Program-made: the position numbers and the translations under genes | The notes under the pieces: generated by a model | Told to the model about the DNA's origin: nothing | Databases searched by the model: none | The model's input: the letters and a program-made list of their open reading frames with translations, nothing else | Part shown: in pieces, positions 48,110 to 60,730 of the stretch | Layout: each line of letters starts with the position of its first letter | How positions within the stretch are numbered: position 1 is the first letter of the stretch | Source: Nectonema munidae | Taxonomy: Eukaryota > Nematomorpha > Nectonematoida > Nectonematidae | Assembly (NCBI GenBank): GCA_030549495.1 | Contig: JAUIRK010000889.1 | Span: 560,501 to 624,500, forward strand | Length of the DNA: 64,000 nucleotides | Reading direction: 5' to 3'

Positions 48110-51100
48110 CAGGGCCGGTTTTTAGCCGATTTGACCGATTAGACCAAATTGGGCCCCGCGTCTGAAGGGCCCCGCATTTACTATGATCGGAACAGTTGAA
48201 ATTAATCCAAAATACGAAATTTACAAAATGAGATATTACAACGCAATATCTGAGCAAAGAGCGTGTTATTGCTAATGATATTTGCATACTAGTTGCTCTA
48301 TACGAGACCTATTTACCCTGCTAATTTCGTCTGGATCAATTGGTTTTGAAGTGAGATATCAAATTTTAAACCTAATTCTTTTTTGATTCTAATGCAAATT
48401 TGGCGAAAGGTAACTAATAGCGAACATAATAGTACACATTCTGAGTAAACAAACACACCCGCCTCCATGTGACGATCATATGAATGCCTCTATGCGACGA
48501 TTATATGAATGAACACAACTCGATCTTGTGCTATCGACATACAGGTAATTTCATCTCACTTTAAATTTTTATTGCAACATTAAGAATAAGTTAAATAAAA
48601 GATTTAACTCCAAGTACATCCTCGACCCTTCTAGTTTTATTACCCAACTACAAATGTCCAAATCTGCATAGACTCGATCTAAATAAGGTACCTAATTACT
48701 AGTGGTGGCATAGATCACCCAGAGATTGCTCAAGGTCATGTACCGAATAGCTACAGGTAATCATGTTTGTTTTTATATTTAGTAATTTTTAAATTTTTTT
48801 TCCGCTAAAAGCAAAATGGCGTTAGCTATTTAAAGTTATTTTATTCTGCTTTTTTGAAATATATTGTCATAAGTTTTTTACTGAACTGTTTCATTGAATA
48901 TTTTATAACAATTTGTCTAAGTTTCATCAGAATATGTTTTTTTTTAATATTTTTAATTTTGTCTTGTTTAAATAAATGAACAATTTAGAATCTTATAACT
49001 GTTCACAATTACAAACAATGTCTTCATCGTCTTGTCAACTTAAATATTTTAAAATTTATATCACCAAAAAATATTCTTTTAAAAATGTTAATTTCTTGTG
49101 ATAGGTTTATTTCTTTACTAATTCTTCTGTTTTGTTACTTTTTTAGATCTTCCGTTTTCTAGATACAAAAGTTAAATAAAGAGGCACTACATCATGACAA
49201 GCACAAGCAGAAATCGAGATAAAGGGCGTAAATATTTATGTGGTAACAAGAAACGAGCATTGGCCAAGGCAAAGGCAGCAGAAAATAAAAAGCATAGAGG
49301 TGCCTTAAAAAAGTTCCTTGTCACGCCATCTTTGAAGCGCGCTCGGTTTGAAGATGAGAGAATCATCAATTATTTGCAGAATGAGGATAAAACCATGGAT
49401 CAAATTTCAGATAATCAATACAATGATGAAAAAGATAACACACTAGAAGAAGTGGGCCCAGCCTCACCATCTGTGACTGAAATTGAAGATCTCGGTTCAT
49501 TGGAAGACAGTCCCAAACCAGAAAGTTCATTCATGGCTGCAAACAAACAACTTCAATAAGAATCCATAAACAAAAATGTAACTATCATGAACGATGATCC
49601 AGCATATTGGCCTGCTAATATAAATAACAATGAAAGGGATTATTTAACAATGAAAGATGCCCCTAATATTCCTGGTAACAGCTTTCCAAAAATGAAAAGG
49701 GCTTGTGTTTTTCAAAGTTTCACTGTAAGAGACGACTTCTGAATGGAGAGAGTATTGAAAGACCTTGGATTATATACTCTAGTTCCTCTGATAAAATTTA
49801 TTGCTTTTATTGCAAACTTTTTGTAAGGAATACAACCATGGCATTAGCAACAAGTGGGTTCAATGACTGGTCTAATATTCACACAAGGCTATGTGAGCAT
49901 GAAAAGTCAAAGAACCATATGGAGGCCACGTGGAGTTTTTGGGAGTTAAATCAACGGCTATGTAGTGAAAAGACAATTGACAAAGAGCAAGAAAAAACAT
50001 CAATGACCATGCAAAGTACTGGCAGAAGGTATTCCAAAGATTAGTAGCTATAGTGCAGTTTCTTGCTGAGAGAAATTTAGCGATTAGAGGAACAGAAGAA
50101 AATGTTTTCAATGAGACTGTCCAAATGGAAACCTTTTAGGTCTTGTGAAGTTGATTGGAAAGTTTGACCCTGTTCTAGACACACATCTGCAAAAAATCAA
50201 AACACATGAAGTTCATAATCATTATTTGGGAAAAGATACCCAGAATGAACTTCTATATATCATGGCTACAGCAGCTTTGAATGAGATACTGACACGTATA
50301 AAAGCAGCTAAGCATTATGCCATTATTTTAGACTGCACATCTGATATAAGTCATCAAGAACAAATGTCTCTAACAATCAGGTATGTGTCTGATGGTAACT
50401 TGGCTCCTTTTGGTGTGCATGAACATTTCATAAAGTTTATCGAAGAGGAAAGTAGTAAAGGAGAAAACTTATGTAAAACACTATTAAACGCATTAAAGGA
50501 ATTGAATTTAGAAGTGCAGGACATTCGAGCCACGCTATGACAACGGTAGCAACATGAAAGGTCACACGTCTGGAGTACAAGCCCGACTATTGAAGGAAAA
50601 TTCAAGAGCATTTTTTGTACCATGTGCATGCCACAATTTTAACCTTTTACTCGGAGATGTAGCTAAGTGTTGTCCAGATGCTATTACGTTTTTTGGGATC
50701 TTGCAAGCCATCTATGTTTTGTTCTCAGCATCAACTAGAAGATGGGCAATTTTGAAAAACATGTAACTATGTTAACAGTGAAACCTTTAAGCAATACAAG
50801 GTGGGAGTGTCGTATTGATAGCGTTAAAGCTATTCGTTATCAGGTTGGAGAAGTATATGATGCACTTGTTGAAGTAGCAGAGACAGCAGATCAGCCCAAG
50901 ATAAAAGCAGAAGCCGAATCATTAGCCAACCAGCTAAAAAACTACAAATTTCTAGTTTCTTTGGTATTTTGGTATGATGTACTTTTTAAAGTAACTACGT
51001 GAGCAAGGAATTACAAGGTGAAAAAAAGGACATTAATGAAGGAATGGAATCATATGAACAACTCTTGTCATGGCTGAAAAATTATAGGGAGGAAGGCTTT

Positions 51101-51813
51101 AATGGTGTTTTAGTAAGTGCAAATGAATTAGCTGAAGTTGTTGAGTTGCCATTTGAGTTTAGAAAATTTCAAGAAAAAGAATTACGAAGAAGGAAAAGAA
51201 TGTTTTTATATGAAGCAGAAGATCAACCTATAGACGATCCAAAAGAAGCATACAGAATTCAGTGCTTCACATTAGTGCTAGATCAAGCTATTCAGTCATT
51301 GGAAAGCAGATTTCAACAACTCAAAAATCACGTCAAGTTATTTGGATTTGTAAATAACTTTCAAAATATACAGAAGTCGGAAATGAGAAAGCATGCATTA
51401 AACCTTGAAGCAGCTTTAACACTCACCAAAATGAAACAGGACGCTGATGGAAAAGTTGTTACTGAAAAAAGTAAAGACATTGATGGGTATTTGTTGGCTG
51501 AAGAACTTGAAGCTCTGAAAACTTTCCTTCCCTCTACAATTAAGCCTTATGCGTTGTTTGAACACCTGATAGAAAATAATAGATTTACAGCATTTCCTAA
51601 TGTTTTCATTGTGTTAAGAATTTATTTAACAATGCCAATATCAGTCGCCTCAGGGGAAAGAGGTTTTTCAAAGCTGAAGCTAATTAAAACATACTTGAGG
51701 TCTACGATCTCACAAGAAAGACATATATATGCGTTATAAAATTTGCTATATAGAGGAGGGGGCCCCACCATCAAGTTTCTAATCGGGCCCCGCAACACTT
51801 GGCACCGGCCCTG
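48110..51813 (+). mobile_element. hAT transposon, 3.7 kb, perfect 8-bp target duplication
   Basis: Ends CAGGGCCGGTTTTTAGCC and (right) GGCACCGGCCCTG form the terminal inverted repeats, flanked by identical AATGTATT copies at 48,102-48,109 and 51,814-51,821. GGGCCCCGC motifs recur just inside both ends (near 48,152-48,176 and 51,785-51,793). A 1.08-kb leader precedes the transposase. The perfect duplication implies a recent insertion; the transposase is nonetheless interrupted, so this copy probably moved with help from another source or decayed afterwards. Confidence 0.95.
49194..51739 (+). pseudogene. hAT transposase, TTF-finger/DUF4371 type
   Basis: The basic N-terminus (49,194-49,559) reads MTSTSRNRDKGRKYLCGNKK, followed by an acidic stretch. 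A TTF-type zinc finger lies at 49,703-50,044 (RPWIIYSSSSDKIYCFYCKL and SGFNDWSNIHTRLCEHEKSK). A DUF4371-like block at 50,145-50,540 contains YAIILDCTSDISHQEQMSLT with the first catalytic Asp. FFVPCACHNFNLLLGDVAKC (50,610) and NTRWECRIDSVKAIRYQVGE (50,800) follow. The dimerisation region at 51,600-51,735 reads YLTMPISVASGERGFSKLKL and IKTYLRSTISQERHIYAL. Stops near 49,557 and 51,000 and frame shifts near 49,690, 50,045, 50,540 and 50,760 disrupt it, and the extreme C-terminus is short. ZMYM/TTF-type hAT proteins are the closest match in memory. Confidence 0.9.
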
Positions 51814-51821
51814 AATGTATT

Positions 51822-54232
51822 AACATTGCACATGTCACACTCGATAACATGATCTTAAATATATTCATTCACAAAAGTAGACTAATATGATTGATTTGAA
51901 ATTAACGAAATTTGGAATGTATTATCTGTCGTATCTTCTAACTTCTGGTAATTCAAATAAATCAAATTCAATGCTGAATTTTTTATATCTTTATTTGCAT
52001 GAGTGCTGTGTTGTCATCTTATAAACTTTATTCGTTATCAAAGTGGCAATTTGATTTGCGTTGTAGCTTATTCTTTGTTGTAGATGTAAGTCACTTAATC
52101 TTTTCACATCGTAATTTGTCATTCTTTCAATTGTTATGATTATCTTTTTTTATCACTTTGATTGTTGTGAGGTTTGAGCCATTTTGTCCGAATTATTAAC
52201 ACATTTTTTTCAACACGTTTGCCAGTTGCTTTACGGCTTAAAACCTGGCACTTCATAAAATAATACATGGAGATATAGAAGAATTTCGGTTATTCATTCG
52301 TTAAATTTTGAAATTCCGTAAAAAATAGATTAGAAAATATATATCTTATACTTTAGTATAAGTATCTTTATAGCATAAGTATTCTTTTTAGTATAATAAT
52401 TCTAAAATAAATCTTTTTAGTGTAAGTACATGTGTGTGTTTGTGGATAAATATATGCAGTAACGTAGCCACAAGTTTTTATTTGGAGGACCAAATGGGGC
52501 ACGGTATTTATTGGTTATCTCCCCTCCTCTGAAATTTTGTTAAGATAAACATAATACATTAACATTATAAAAACAAAATTTTAATGAAAGAAGAGGGAGG
52601 GGGGTGATCTAAATTTTTTTATTAACAAATGGTGCTTATAAAAACTACTTAGTGCTTATGAGCTCTTTACGTGTCTTTTTATTTCTTTAAAAGCTTTTCT
52701 GATTTTATCATCGTTTATGCTTATTTTCGTTTTTTGAAATCCACTCTACGAGTATTTTTTTTTATAAATTTGGTTTCTTATAGTAGAAGGGCTTTCTAAA
52801 CGAAATAATTTTTCTATATTTTCATTTTATTCACTTTATATTGTTAAAATAAGCATATTGTCAAGATAAATTCATTATTCTATTTTTTAAATACTACTTT
52901 TTCATTTTTATGATGGGATTTGTAACTTAGATAGAGGCCATCAGCCTCACTTATCCCATAACTGATTACGTTGATGATTATATGTGTCTCGATAAGTTAA
53001 TTTTTCTATATAATATAGTTTTACAATTAATGATAATAGTTTATTTATAACAAAAATCTCATAAAAATGAGTCTAGGAAATTTTTCAAGTATACATTTGT
53101 ACAGCTAACATTTGTGAAAATGGACATTTATCCAGTCATGAAAAAATTTTCTACTCACAAAATGTTATCACATATGCTAAATAATATTCTACATTTTAAA
53201 GAACATAATTTAATTACAATATCTAAGTTGAATATAAAATTTAAAAACACAAAAATAACATTTTTATTGCATATTTGTATGCTTATAAAGTAGTTAGCTA
53301 ATATATAAAATAACATAAATATTGAAATTAAAATATATAATATTAAAGTTAGAATTAGCAATAATTTTGAGATAAAAAATTTCTATACAAATATTTTTTC
53401 TAGAAGATATAAATATGTTTGAATATTTCACAAAAGTATATATATATTTAAATCACTGTATTCTTATACAAAAGCTTATTATCCTCCACTTTCTTTTCTG
53501 TTGAAATTTCATAACATAACTTTGATACTTTGTTGTTATTCTTCTGTGAATATTCCTTATATATAATATTCATCTTTCATCCAAGCTTAAATTAAGGACT
53601 AAACTTTTCATGACTCGGGAAATCTCAATTTTCACAAATATTACCTGGGTAAATATCGACTGGTCAAATTTTCAATAGGCAAATATCCAGTTCCCCATAA
53701 AAATATATGAAGATGTTTATAAACATTCTCAAGCTCATGCTTCGTTTTTTTCAAAGCTATTTTGTAAAATGAATTTAAGTAACTAAATTTTAGATATATT
53801 TTTGTTCAACTAATGTAATTAGGTAATATTTACTACGTTTAATACATAATTTACCCGGTATAGGCATATATTTCTTAACACTTTTCTTGCAGAGGAAAAG
53901 AAAAAATTACACAAAAAAAATTTAGATGACAATTTAAAATAATATCAAACTTTGTCACAATTAAAATTTAGTGATCCCATGCAGTCTTCACGCAAACTTT
54001 CCTATTTATTTGTATTAATACACGTTTAACACAAAAAAATCTAGTACAGCATACAAAAACTTCTCAAAAATAAAAATGGTTATTATTTAGAGTATGTATA
54101 TTTCCACATGGATAATACATTACATACTACATACTTATTGTCATTAAAAGTAAAAACAGCGGTATAGCACTTGGTTGGGAAATGTCTTGGTTGAACTCAC
54201 TTATTACACAAGTATTCTTTTATTAATTTCAG
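51822..54232. other. Probable intron, no gene seen
   Basis: AT-rich. A segment starting GCAGTAACGTAGCCACAAG near 52,457 and ending in GAGGGAGGGGGGTGATC near 52,605 looks like a small transposon remnant. A possible microexon at 52,932-52,998 (IEAISLTYPITDYVDDYMCL) has AG/GT borders but a phase that does not fit exons A and B. Confidence 0.4.
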
Positions 54233-54494
54233 ACTTCTTCAACCAAATTTAAAAGTACAGAAGGAGAATAGTCGAAGTGTAGAAAATTTTTACTTCGACA
54301 GAAATAAGACAAAAAGTTTCATAGAAGAAGACAACAAATCTTCTTTCAAGTCCAGTTCTCTCAACCTTGAACTAAGTTATTTTTCATCTCTTTTTGATAT
54401 ATTTAAATTTCCCCTCCTAATTTCCCTAAATTCATTTTTATATTTTACTCAAATAAAACCAGATCTAATAAACTTTGTGCAGATTTTTAAATAA
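54233..54494 (+). CDS. Host exon B, partner of exon A, unrecognised protein
   Basis: A strong acceptor (TTCTTTTATTAATTTCAG, ending 54,232) opens an 86-codon frame with no ATG needed. The first base completes the split codon of exon A. It reads LLQPNLKVQKENSRSVENFY, FDRNKTKSFIEEDNKSSFKS, SSLNLELSYFSSLFDIFKFP and LLISLNSFLYFTQIKPDLIN, to a TAA at 54,492. An open frame this long is improbable by chance in this base composition. The first half is polar and the second strongly hydrophobic, so part of the second half may instead be intron beyond an unrecognised donor (AACTAA then GTTATT at about 54,376 is the best weak candidate). No family is recognised. Confidence 0.5.
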
Positions 54495-57235
54495 TATTAA
54501 TCTCAAAAAATTTAAAGAAATCAAATTTTATAATCACCTAAATAACTGACTAACTATAGATAATTTAATAAGTTAGAAAATAAGAAAATCAACTGTAGGC
54601 AAAAATTAATAATTAAAATTTATTAACATCCGCTATGAGTCCAAAAAATTTTAATGAATAAAGAATGCTTATTTTCAATAAATATAGCGACTAAAATTAG
54701 TTTGTACTAAATTTCATTATACTTTAAAAGTCATGTAGTGGATGGAGTGTGGAATATAAAGTTAATATTGTAAAAATGTGACAGAAAATAAATGATTTAT
54801 AAACTTAAAAAGAATAAGTTACTGCCCAAAAATTTGCGAACCAACTAACTATATTACTAACTGACAAATTTCCTATTTCTATAACTAAATAACTGAATAC
54901 TTACTTGTCTGTTGATAAAATCATTAATGGCAGATTGTAAAGTCAAGTTGATCGCTTTTTAAATTCCTGTTTTTACAAAATTAAACCAAAAACAAAATAG
55001 CGTTATCAAAAAAGGAAAAGTTCTTGTTTGCCAATTTGGAAATCGTTGACAACCTTTGAATATACTCATGCGATCTTAGTGCTTTTTCATTAAATTTGAA
55101 AACGCGCTTTTTCTGTAATTTACACACTTTATTTTTTTGTTTCCATTTTTTAAATTAATTGTAAGGTTGTTCACCAGGTATTTGTGATTTAAAGTTACTG
55201 AAATTTTCGAAGAATATTGCTGTTTAATTTTACATTTCATTGCTTTCATGATAATTATAAGATTTGACTCAATTAAAATTTTAAGATATTGTAGTTTATC
55301 TTGAGACAATAGACATTTTTTATTTCAATGATTTTTTTTAAGAGTAGCATTAGTCAAATTATCACGATACCTTTGCAATATAGACTTTGCTATCAGGTAG
55401 TTAATTGAAAGAAACTTAAAGCTTCTTAATCAAGCCTTCAGTGTTCACCATTATTACCAATTTATAGTTTATAATATGCGAATAAAAGGAAATGATAACA
55501 AAAATGAAAATTTTCATCAAATCTGATCAAGTTTTTGAACTTTGAGGAGATATATTTCAAAATATTTTTATTAGATTGAATTTTTTTGTATAAAAGTATC
55601 TCTTTATATTAAGAACATTTTTTTAATTTTAATTTTATTTTACCTGATAAAAAAATATTGAGATTTTAAGACTTGCACAGCTTAAATTCAGCCTACTATT
55701 ATCATTAATTATTAAAAAACAAAGAAAATGCTTAGTATTTTTCAACCATCCTTTATTCATGTTATAAAATAATTTTAGGTTTAATAATAAATTTTAGTGA
55801 ACAAATTTTTACTAAATTAAAAAACAACAAATTTAAAGTGAAAAAGTAGGAACATAAGAACGAACAAAGTGAAAAAGGATGAGCTTAAAGTAAAAATGGT
55901 ATTATATATGCTACTTATTTTTGATATAAATATTTTGAATATTTTGAAAACTTTATGCCATATTCAAATTTTTTTATACATTTCTAAATTTTTATTTCAC
56001 CTCTAAAAATCTATTTATGATTTTTTAAGTAAATGCTGATTCATGGGATAAGCCAAATTAAAAACTATTGTCATATATGAATCTAAGATTAGTAGGCTTT
56101 GTAATTTTCGAGATTGAGTTGTTACTGTTAACCGTTTGCTCAAACTCTCACATGACCGTTTAAAGATGCCCCATTACGATCAATAAAACTATTTCATAAG
56201 TAAACTTTGATTTCATCTTATTATTCATTTATTAATGATTCTATCTTCAATATTTTTAAACCTTCATGTTTGAATTTTTAAGATATAGCTTTATCTTTCA
56301 TCATTCATTAATTGTGAACAATTGTTATATATAACTCTTAAAGATTTTAACAGTCGATAAAACATTGTATTTGATATTGAATATGTTAAGCATATAAATT
56401 AAAAAATGAGCAATATTATACATTTTCTATACACTTTTGCTTATGCTACAAGAATTTTATTATCACAATAGAAATTAGTTACTCATCATCACCTGTTTCT
56501 ATGTAATGTATTTTCCTTTATAATGTTATATATAATTAAATTATCTCATACTTAAAATAAGAATTTTGAGATATATCGATTTGAAATTCTCTTAAAAATA
56601 AATTCAATTAATGCCTACTATATCGAGTTTTAATTTTAAAATTATATAATGAAATTTTAATAAATTAAGAATAAAAACATTGAAAGAAGTATTTCTTTTT
56701 ACAGCGTTCTCATTTTACTACTGATAATAATTATAGGATTTGACTCAATTAAAAGTTAAGATTATCATGAGACAAAAGACATCTTTTATGCAAACGATGT
56801 TTTTATGAGTAGCATTAGTTAGGACTAAATTTCAATATACTTTAAAAATTTTAGGATATAGGTTATCACTATAAATTTTAGAAGCGAAAGAGACAAGCTT
56901 TTTTGAAACGATTTCTTTTTTTTCCAACATTTTATCCAAAGTAGGTAAATTTGGGATGAAAGTTTTGTGCATTAAAACAAGGAAACAAAGAATGAAAAAT
57001 CGCAAGACAAATCAACAGCTATGAAATGAAGTTTTGTTATTTCAAACAAGAATACAAAAAAGAATAGTTTACAAGAAATCACTCAAAATAAATCAAAGTA
57101 AAAACATCTTTGAAGAAGAGATATCACTATATAGTAAAAAAATAGCACGTAGGAATTAGATTATAGGGATTGGAACTACGTGTACAAAATCTACATGTGT
57201 TTGCGATTGAAGTGAAACTCTAACTTCCAAAATAA
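54495..57235. other. AT-rich region with a diverged duplication
   Basis: Segments at about 55,250-55,370 and 56,725-56,825 share GATAATTATAAGATTTGACT, CAATTAAAA, TTGAGACAA and GAGTAGCATTAGT in order, so they are an old duplication. A 24-bp-type repeat with AAAGTGAAAAAGGATGAGC lies at 55,835-55,900, with a relative at 59,405-59,465. No gene is supported. Confidence 0.5.
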
Positions 57236-57239
57236 GAAA

Positions 57240-57650
57240 AAACATTTAATTTGATTCTATCATGAAGAGTAAAGTGTACTCGCTCGATTTAAGCAAGTTT
57301 GCTCCAAAATCACAAAAGAGTATTGTTTTTGTAGATGAAACCGGTTTCAATCAACATTTGAGCCGAACTCAAGTCAGAGCTAAAAAAGAAAAAGAGCTTT
57401 CTTCATGGAAAAAACGTTTCTATTGGCTATGAAATGCTACAAAGTAGTTCATTATCAAATAATAGAAAAAGAAACCTGCAATTCTAAAATTTTTTAAATT
57501 TTATGAAAGATCTTATTGGTAAAATGGATAATGATGTGACAATTGAACAAACAGCGTGGATCATTTTAGACAATGCAAGAATACACAAAACTGATTTAGT
57601 CAAGAATTATGTTAAAAGTGATGGCAAATAGAAGTTTAAGTGAAAAGTTT
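57240..57650 (+). pseudogene. Tc1/IS630-like DDE transposase remnant
   Basis: SIVFVDETGFNQHLSRTQVR at about 57,321 contains the first catalytic Asp in the FVDETGF context typical of IS630/Tc1 transposases. WIILDNARIHKTDLVKNYVK at about 57,559 contains the second Asp in the LDNAxxH context. The stretch between has lost its frame. The region from 57,640 on that would hold the third acidic residue is not recognisable. No inverted ends were found. An old, dead copy. Confidence 0.75.
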
Positions 57651-57954
57651 ATTGGCTTCACCAAATGATCAACCCCTTCGTCTCATGGTAGACCAAAGCA
57701 TCAACACTGTGAGTGCCTTAGACTACAGCAACTACTATAGCTACATTTTAAGCAATCTTAATGTTGCTTTAGCTGGACAACCTTTTAATTTTTTGATTTT
57801 GACAATAAATATTATTTTTAAAATTATAAACATGTTTTTTAAAAACTTACACATTTTAAATCATTTTCATAAAATCAATTTTTTATCTAATTTTTACATT
57901 TCATATAATATAATTGGATTAATTGCTTTGAACTTTTAAAATTAAAAGTCCTTC

Positions 57955-58420
57955 TTAAAGAATCAAACTCCAAAATGATCTATTGAATTTGTACCAAGGG
58001 TGCAACACTTGGGGAGTGAATTTAAACTTCTCCAAAATGCATCAAACATCATTAGATCGGTCTCAAGAATAACTACACTTATTACACAGCAAGATACGAT
58101 ATTGAGCGAGTTCAAAAAGTCAAATACTTAGGAGTCACAATTGATAATACCCTCAAATTCAAGCCTTGCTTTTCAAGAGTCGCCACTAAATCTCATTTCA
58201 TCTTATTTAGAGACATTTAACAAATTTCGAAACTACTGATGCCTTACCATTTTACAAAGTTTTGATTAGACCTATCTTCGAATACGGCAATTGTGTATCG
58301 CACCCAACATGTAAAGAGGACATGTAAGCTTTAGAGAGTATGCAACGCTCTGTAACCAAAAAAATCAAGGAATACAAAACTAACTACATTGGTAAACTGG
58401 AATGTGTTACCAGACTATGT
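57955..58420 (+). mobile_element. CR1-like LINE fragment
   Basis: Plus-strand remnants of the region after the catalytic box: GCNTWGVNLNFSKMHQTS (58,000) and KVKYLGVTIDNTLKFKPCF-like sequence (58,110-58,160), then FYKVLIRPIFEYGNCVSHPT near 58,250 and ESMQRSVTKKIKEYKTNYIG at 58,333. This matches the same part of the 16-kb and 21-kb CR1 copies. It is short, with several frame changes. Confidence 0.75.
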
Positions 58421-58812
58421 TATTTTAAATCTCCTTGCAAATACTTTAAATTCTTTTTGGGAAGACAAATTGTTCAACTTTTATTCGATTTTTTCCTTTA
58501 CTACTCATTTTTCTATTGCTGTCAATGTAATACTTTAACCCTTTGTTATTTCTTTTCCATTTTTGGTAAGATATTTTACAGGTTCTGTAACCTTACTCGT
58601 TTGTTTAATAAATTATTATATGTTACGTTTAGTATGTATCTTGACTAAATGGATGATCTAGCATATTCCAATGAATTGGCAAGTGGTGTAATGATCTAAT
58701 ATTGGGTGCTTCAAAAAAGATTTTGACCGTGAAAATAAGTTTCTCTTTTGGAAATGAAAAATATTTAAATTAATAGCTTATCAACTAAGATTACAATGAT
58801 TACTTCACTAAG

Positions 58813-59150
58813 ATGGGTAGGAAATCTGGAAATTTTGAATCCGTCAGAGTTATCAAAACTGTCTCAGATGCAAATATGTGAAGATTTAGTCACTACCAAG
58901 ATAATTTTAATTTTAAATTGAATTTGTCCATGTTTTTCCTTTTATGTGAAAGCGAGAGTCTTTTAGATGAAGATGGTGGAAAACTTTTTGTAATTGAACA
59001 ATGAACATTTCGAATAATTCCATCAGAAAAAAAACTTTTGAACTGGGATTGGTTGACAAATATTCCGGTGGATTATCTCTTCATATCACCTGATAGTAAA
59101 ATACACGATACTGATAAAAAAAAGTCTAAGAATTTGACTAATTTCCATTA
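58813..59150 (+). pseudogene. Coding-like frame with about two stops, unrecognised
   Basis: One frame stays coding-like for about 112 codons: MGRKSGNFESVRVIKTVSDA, FFLLCESESLLDEDGGKLFV, LLNWDWLTNIPVDYLFISPD and SKIHDTDKKKSKNLTNFH. Two in-frame stops interrupt it. The overlapping frame (LRWVGNLEILNPSELSKLSQ) is also open for about 40 codons at its start, so the assignment of frame is uncertain. It may be a decayed exon or an element; no family is recognised. Confidence 0.3.
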
Positions 59151-59317
59151 AAAAGGAATATTATAAGTAAACTTATCTTACTTGAAAATAGGTATATATG
59201 TGTAAAAAACTTTTTATAATTATTTAAATAAAAAGTTCCTTTTTGAGATTAGGTGTCAAATATAAATCAATTTTTTGACAGGTTTGATTGATTTTGATAA
59301 AAAAATGCATATATCTG

Positions 59318-59375
59318 AGAAAAAGAGGGGGGGGGGGGACTTTAATCCCCCCCCCCCACACACACACACACACAT
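59318..59375. repeat. Poly-G/poly-C hairpin with (CA)n
   Basis: A run of 13 G (about 59,327-59,339), then ACTTTAAT, then a run of about 11 C and (CA)9. The G and C runs can pair into a very GC-rich hairpin in otherwise AT-rich DNA. Confidence 0.85.
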
Positions 59376-59469
59376 TTGAGCGAACAAATTTAGTCCAGCT
59401 CTAATAGTGTTGAAGTAAAAAAGGACGAATTTAAAGTGATAAGAGACGAACTTAAAGTAAAAATCAATC

Positions 59470-60300
59470 ATAAAATGTGATTCTCATAAATGTATTTTAT
59501 GAATATGTATCCACTCTTATTACAAACATAACAACTCGAAGCATTACATGCTAAACGTTTATAGTTAGAAAGAAATAATATTAATCTAAGCTTTTTTTGC
59601 AAACAAAATAAGGAAGAAGAATTGCAGTGACCCCAATTTACCATACTGTAATTAAGGTGTGGAAGAAAGAGTGATTTATATGACATTAAGTTGGTACAAG
59701 ATTGAAAAATTTTCTGGTTATCTTGAGTGTAATTTAATTGATAATTTGTTTACATGTGACTTCCAAGAAGGTTTATCGTCAACTAAGTAATAATCCTAGA
59801 AAATCATGGTTACTAGTTTTTTAATTTCAAGATTTGTAAAATATTATGTTTTGATTTACTATTTAAAAATAACATAGGTTTTGTTTTTTTGGAGTTAATG
59901 CTTAACCCATTTCTTTTGAGGCCATTCTGATATTGTTTTCAACTGTGATGAACTTTTCAGCATATAAAGAAGAAGAGGGAACCAGAAAAAGTAAAGTCAT
60001 GTCATCTGCAAACACATTGGACTGGGTTTTATAAAGATAGTGAAAGAAAAGGTCCAAATATGGATCATTGCGAAACTCCACATTTAACCGTCAAGCTTCT
60101 TTATTTGACTGAGTTAATTACAACTGTTTGGTATCTATGAGATAGATAAGAAGAAGAAAAGCTCGAGACTTGAGGAGAAACACCGTAAGATTTAAGTTTC
60201 AGATGATTGTGAGATATGCTATCAAACGCGTGACTCAGATAAAAATTTTTTTTAAGTAATTCTTTCACAGCTCACATATGGTCGTGGAGTATTTAAAAAC
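59470..60300 (-). mobile_element. Degraded Jockey/L2-like LINE fragment
   Basis: On the minus strand, 59,468-59,686 encodes MSYKSLFLPHLNYSMVNWGH and FCLQKKLRLILFLSN, matching the post-RT block (LPHLNYxxxxWG...LxxLQKKxxRxI) of this LINE group. Upstream, to about 60,300, CVCR-DDMTLLFLVPSSS-like sequence near 59,980 marks the catalytic region, and a damaged QG box lies near 60,080. It is heavily broken and only about 0.8 kb remains. Confidence 0.7.
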
Positions 60301-60694
60301 TTCGTTATATGCAAAATAATAATCCTTTATAATACAATAAAACACTTAAAAATACTTTTAAATCTATGGCAGTTCCCATATGGCGTATTAATTCTTTTTA
60401 TTAGCCATAGCTGTGGTTTTAAATTGGTAAAAATTTTCTTTAAATTTTCTTTCAGCTAAAACATGAAATTTTGTCATGTTTTAAAACAACTGTAGGTCCT
60501 TCTTTTCAAAACATAGTCTTATTATCAACTTTCGACGTTCGAAATAAAATTTAAATTGAATAATTAAGACTAACAAACGCAAGCAATAAATTTTCATTTT
60601 CAATAAGTCCAGTTATTTTAATATTGTTATCTTCAAAATAAATGGGAAAGATGAACAACATGTTAAAAGTATTCAAAAATATTAAGATCAAAAG
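60301..60694. other. AT-rich spacer
   Basis: No gene or element recognised. Confidence 0.5.
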
Positions 60695-60730
60695 ATGGGA
60701 ATTAAGCCGCAATACTTTTCTTTTTTCAAG

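Noticed and set aside
52932-52998. Microexon between exons A and B
   Set aside because: Borders look plausible, but joining it after exon A gives an immediate stop, and its donor is weak.
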